Of a stretch of 40,000 bases of DNA, positions 37,036 through 40,000 are shown one piece after another (the first letter of the stretch is position 1; each line of letters starts with the position of its first letter). The position numbers and the translations under genes are program-made. Source of the DNA: Symbiodinium natans (lineage: Eukaryota; Sar; Dinophyceae; Suessiales; Symbiodiniaceae). The notes below the pieces were generated by a model. It was not told the DNA's origin, did not search any database, and saw only the letters and a program-made list of their open reading frames with translations. The stretch lies in the NCBI GenBank assembly GCA_905221605.1, contig CAJNDS010000926.1:1-40000 (forward strand), given 5' to 3'.

Positions 37036-37889
37036 TGGGTTTTAGGGTTTAGTTTCTTCTTGGGTTTCGGTTTAGGGCATTTAGGGATTTAGGGTTTGTA
37101 GGGCTTCTGCTGTTTTAGGGCTTCTAGGGTGTAGGGGGTTTAGGGTTTAGGGTTTGCGGGGGCGCTTAGGGCGTGTAGGGCTTAGGTTATGCGGGGCGGG
37201 GTTTAGGGCTTATCCATTCAAGGTTGATGGCTCTCGGCATCGTAGCGCTTTAAGGTTCGTGGGGTTAAGGATGATTAGGGTTCAGGCTGTAGTGAAGAGA
37301 TCTGGAACCCTTTGGTTTTGTGTTTAAGGTTTCTTAGGGTCAAGTGTTCACGGTTTAGGGTTCGGCACCCACTAAAGCCAGCTCAACAAGAGATTTCCCA
37401 GGTGGGGTACTTGAAAGAAGGCTCCTTACAAGGGGGATATAGGGGCACTTTAAGTGTTAGAAGGGCTACATGCGGGGTATGTAGCTTCACCGCAACCTCC
37501 CCTCCACCCTAAACCCTAAACCCTAAACCCAAAAGGCTTACAGCCTTGACTGTTGAGTCTGCAATTCGAAAGTGCTGGGCGTAGGATGCAGGGCGCTTAA
37601 AGTTACGAGAGTGTGAATGAAGGGTTTCCGGGGTTGGGGGGTTGGGAAGCCTCACCTGTTTGTGTATTCCAAAGTATAACCTGCCAAAAATTGTAAGTGC
37701 TTAAGGGGGACGCCTACACCCCAAAACGCCATGCACACCCTAAACCCTAAACCCTAACCACTAAACCCTAAACCCTGGAACTCTGAACCCTCTTTGTTTC
37801 ATGAGACAGCCCCGCCTGCCGAATCAACGAGCGGAGGGCCCCCAGAAATGCAGAGGCCTCCGCGTGTGCAAGATCCCTGCTGAGAGGAT
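37036..37889. other. Non-coding DNA
   Basis: Degenerate G-rich words, short CCCTAAA arrays at 37505-37530 and 37737-37778. No gene recognised. Confidence 0.5.
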
Positions 37890-37972
37890 TTAGGTTTAGG
37901 GTTTAGGGTTTAGGGTTTAGGGTTTAGGGTTTAGGGTTTAGGGTTTAGGGTTTAGGGTTTAGGGTTTAGGGA
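37890..37972 (+). repeat. TTTAGGG array
   Basis: About 12 near-perfect units. Confidence 0.97.
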
Positions 37973-38451
37973 GTTACGTAAATGTTCTTAGAACCCCATG
38001 TGAAAGATACTTTTTGACACCTTTGAAACTGAAGCTATCAAAAGCATATGTTCGGGACCGATGCAAACTTTGTGTTTTGAGGTTGTTGGGTAAAGAAAAC
38101 CGCACACAGTTGCACCGCTGACAGCACAGTACCCTGAACCCTCTAAGCCCTCAACCCGAAAGCCTAAGCCCGAAAGCCCTAAACCCTTAGCAAGCAACCT
38201 TGGGGGCCCCCTCTAAGGCCCGGAATACGCTTGAACCCGAAGCATGAACCTGTAGTAGCTGAGGGTTCCTAAGCCCTCTAACTATGATCCTCCTAAACCA
38301 ATGAGGGAAAATACAACATATCCCAAGGGCGTACTTAGGTATTGGGCTTCGGGTTTAGGGAACCAAGCATGAGAGCCAAAGCAGTGACTCAATCCATCGG
38401 CTCTCACTCTTTCAGGAAGCACTTGTAGTGAAATCTGACTTCGATTGGATA
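37973..38451. other. Unassigned DNA containing repeat R2
   Basis: The part at 38282-38330 matches 29569-29622 (dispersed repeat R2). Otherwise only isolated CCCTAAA-like words. No gene recognised. Confidence 0.5.
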
Positions 38452-38522
38452 GGTTAGGTGTAGTAGTGTAGTTGACATGCCTTCCGGATAATATCTAGCG
38501 CCGTTCTCAAGTACACCTAACC
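38452..38522. mobile_element. Possible MITE-like element (TIR GGTTAGGTGTA)
   Basis: 71 bp with a perfect 11-base inverted repeat at the ends (GGTTAGGTGTA / TACACCTAACC). Single copy in the window, so confidence is limited. Confidence 0.5.
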
Positions 38523-40000
38523 AGTCTAGTAAGGCCGAGGGCCGAGGGTCTGCGAGAGCCCCCTGCAAGTGGGAATGCTAAAGGAGGGCTGAGTCTCAAG
38601 GAATGTTATGACATACCTTCGGGCACCATTTGTAAACCTAACTGACCTAAGACCCGAAATCGCCAAGCCACAGACACTGAAAAGAATGCTCATACACACA
38701 TACGCATACCTCTACATAAATACATATATATTTATATATATATACATGCATATAGGAGTGATATACATTTGGTCCACAGCGTGCGAGAAGCGGGCGCATG
38801 TTGCGCAGCAAGCCTCTACTGGCACTCAGGGATTGGGCCTGTTAGGGTATAGGGTTCTAAGTGCGGCTGCGGGGAGTTGAGGGTTTTGAGGTGCAGGCTC
38901 TGAGTTTACACGGTTACAAAGGAAGGACCGAGGGAAGGACCGGCAATTGGGGTTCATGGGCAGGGTTCAGGGACATGGGGTCAGGGTGTCGTGTCTTAGC
39001 GCGCAGCTTGCGCGCGGCACTTGCGAAAAGCAGTGGAAAGCCCAGGAGTTAAACAATAGACATGGCTGCTGCCTGCCACCGCACAGTGGCAGGCTTGCGA
39101 GATCTGCAAAAACTTCCAGGAGCTTCAAAGCCCTGGCGGCCTAAAGAATTGGCTGAAGAATTTCTACGTGTTGCTGTTGCACCTCTCTGAATTGGAGGGC
39201 TAAGCTACTCCATCTTCATCCTGCCTCGCAAGCTTGGCTTTCAGTCGAAGATGCGAGAGCGGACATAGATGGTCTGTTTGGGATTTCTGCTGTTCACAGG
39301 GTCTTCGCTGGGCTTAGACCAACCGTCGCAAGTCCGCGATGATGTTGTGGCTCTCTAAGGGCTCGTCGATCGACTCCTGTCGGAAGGGTAGAGTTCTTTT
39401 TAACAAGAAAGGAATCATGACACCTCCTTTTTGAAAGGTGTGCGTGTGTGGGGGGGGGTTAAGTTTCAGAATCCAGACACCTATGTCAAACAAAACTAAT
39501 ACACATATTGGAATAGCTGTGTTTGTGTTGTGTTTTTCTTCCCTTCTGGTCCCTTGATATTTATGCCATAGTAACGTCCAAAACCCTATTCTGATCATTA
39601 AGGCCGCTATATTATAGGGGTACTCGGCATCCTGGTTATTTAATGCATCGTCCTATCACACCGACTTCGCAGCTGTAAGACAAGCCCCTTGCCAGCAAGC
39701 CCCAAAGTTCGACACAGCAGTCATAGAGGAAAGAGGGTTTAGGGTTCAGGGTTTAGGGCTTGGGGTTTGGGGTTTAGTCGAATTAGGGAGCCAATCCACA
39801 AACCCTAAACCTGACAGGCCCACTGCACGCAAATCCTGAGTCCCCTAAACCCTAAACCCTAAACCCTAAACCCTAAACCCTCTTCACTCGGTTCTCTGGC
39901 CTTGGCAGGCTTCGGGCCTTAGCCCGTGACGTAGCTGCGCAGTGCAGCCGCCACCTGGACCGGTGTGTGTGTGTGTGGGTGTGCATATGGGCATGTGTGT
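38523..40000. other. Non-coding DNA at the right end
   Basis: A CATA/TA microsatellite at 38695-38755, a G9 run at 39450-39458, degenerate TTTAGGG at 39735-39775, a CCCTAAA array at 39843-39881, and a (GT)n tract from 39962 to the window end. No gene recognised. Confidence 0.55.

Overview
The window looks like repeat-rich nuclear DNA of a protist, most likely a dinoflagellate (Symbiodiniaceae-like) or a related alveolate such as a chromerid. The reasons are dozens of short TTTAGGG/CCCTAAA (telomere-type) arrays in both orientations, frequent long C/G homopolymers, and a Ty1/copia polyprotein whose architecture fits the dinoflagellate copia elements I know of. The assignment is an inference: no host gene or rRNA is present to confirm it.

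The one large coding unit is a complete, apparently young LTR retrotransposon of about 11.3 kb on the minus strand (6050-17349). It has 153-bp LTRs that differ at one base, a 5-bp target duplication (ctaac), a putative primer-binding site, a polypurine tract, a 1110-aa Gag-protease ORF, and a 2060-aa integrase / dioxygenase-like / reverse transcriptase / RNase H ORF in the -1 frame. A third frame encodes a 347-aa membrane-type C-terminal part. It sits inside a CCCTAAA array.

The main discovery candidate is the module between integrase and reverse transcriptase in the pol ORF. It carries an HxD...H...R signature and a GG-L motif like 2-oxoglutarate/Fe(II) dioxygenases of the TET/JBP type, the class that oxidises thymine or 5-methylcytosine. 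A retroelement carrying a possible nucleic-acid-modifying oxygenase is notable in a lineage whose DNA can contain 5-hydroxymethyluracil. Other element features are a CCCH finger next to the CCHC knuckle in Gag, a second partial copy of the RT core near the pol C-terminus, and 51-bp coding repeats.

Layout: 1-6049 is non-coding DNA with telomere-type arrays, microsatellites and one 94-bp palindromic element. 6050-17349 is the retrotransposon. 17350-40000 is non-coding DNA with many telomere-type arrays, homopolymers, TA-rich microsatellites and at least seven groups of small terminal-inverted-repeat (MITE-like) elements, two of them with several copies here. One MITE copy has its left interior replaced by a TTTAGGG array, which suggests that such arrays are inserted at breaks. 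No host protein gene could be supported outside the retrotransposon; the remaining open frames are short and mostly run through repeats.
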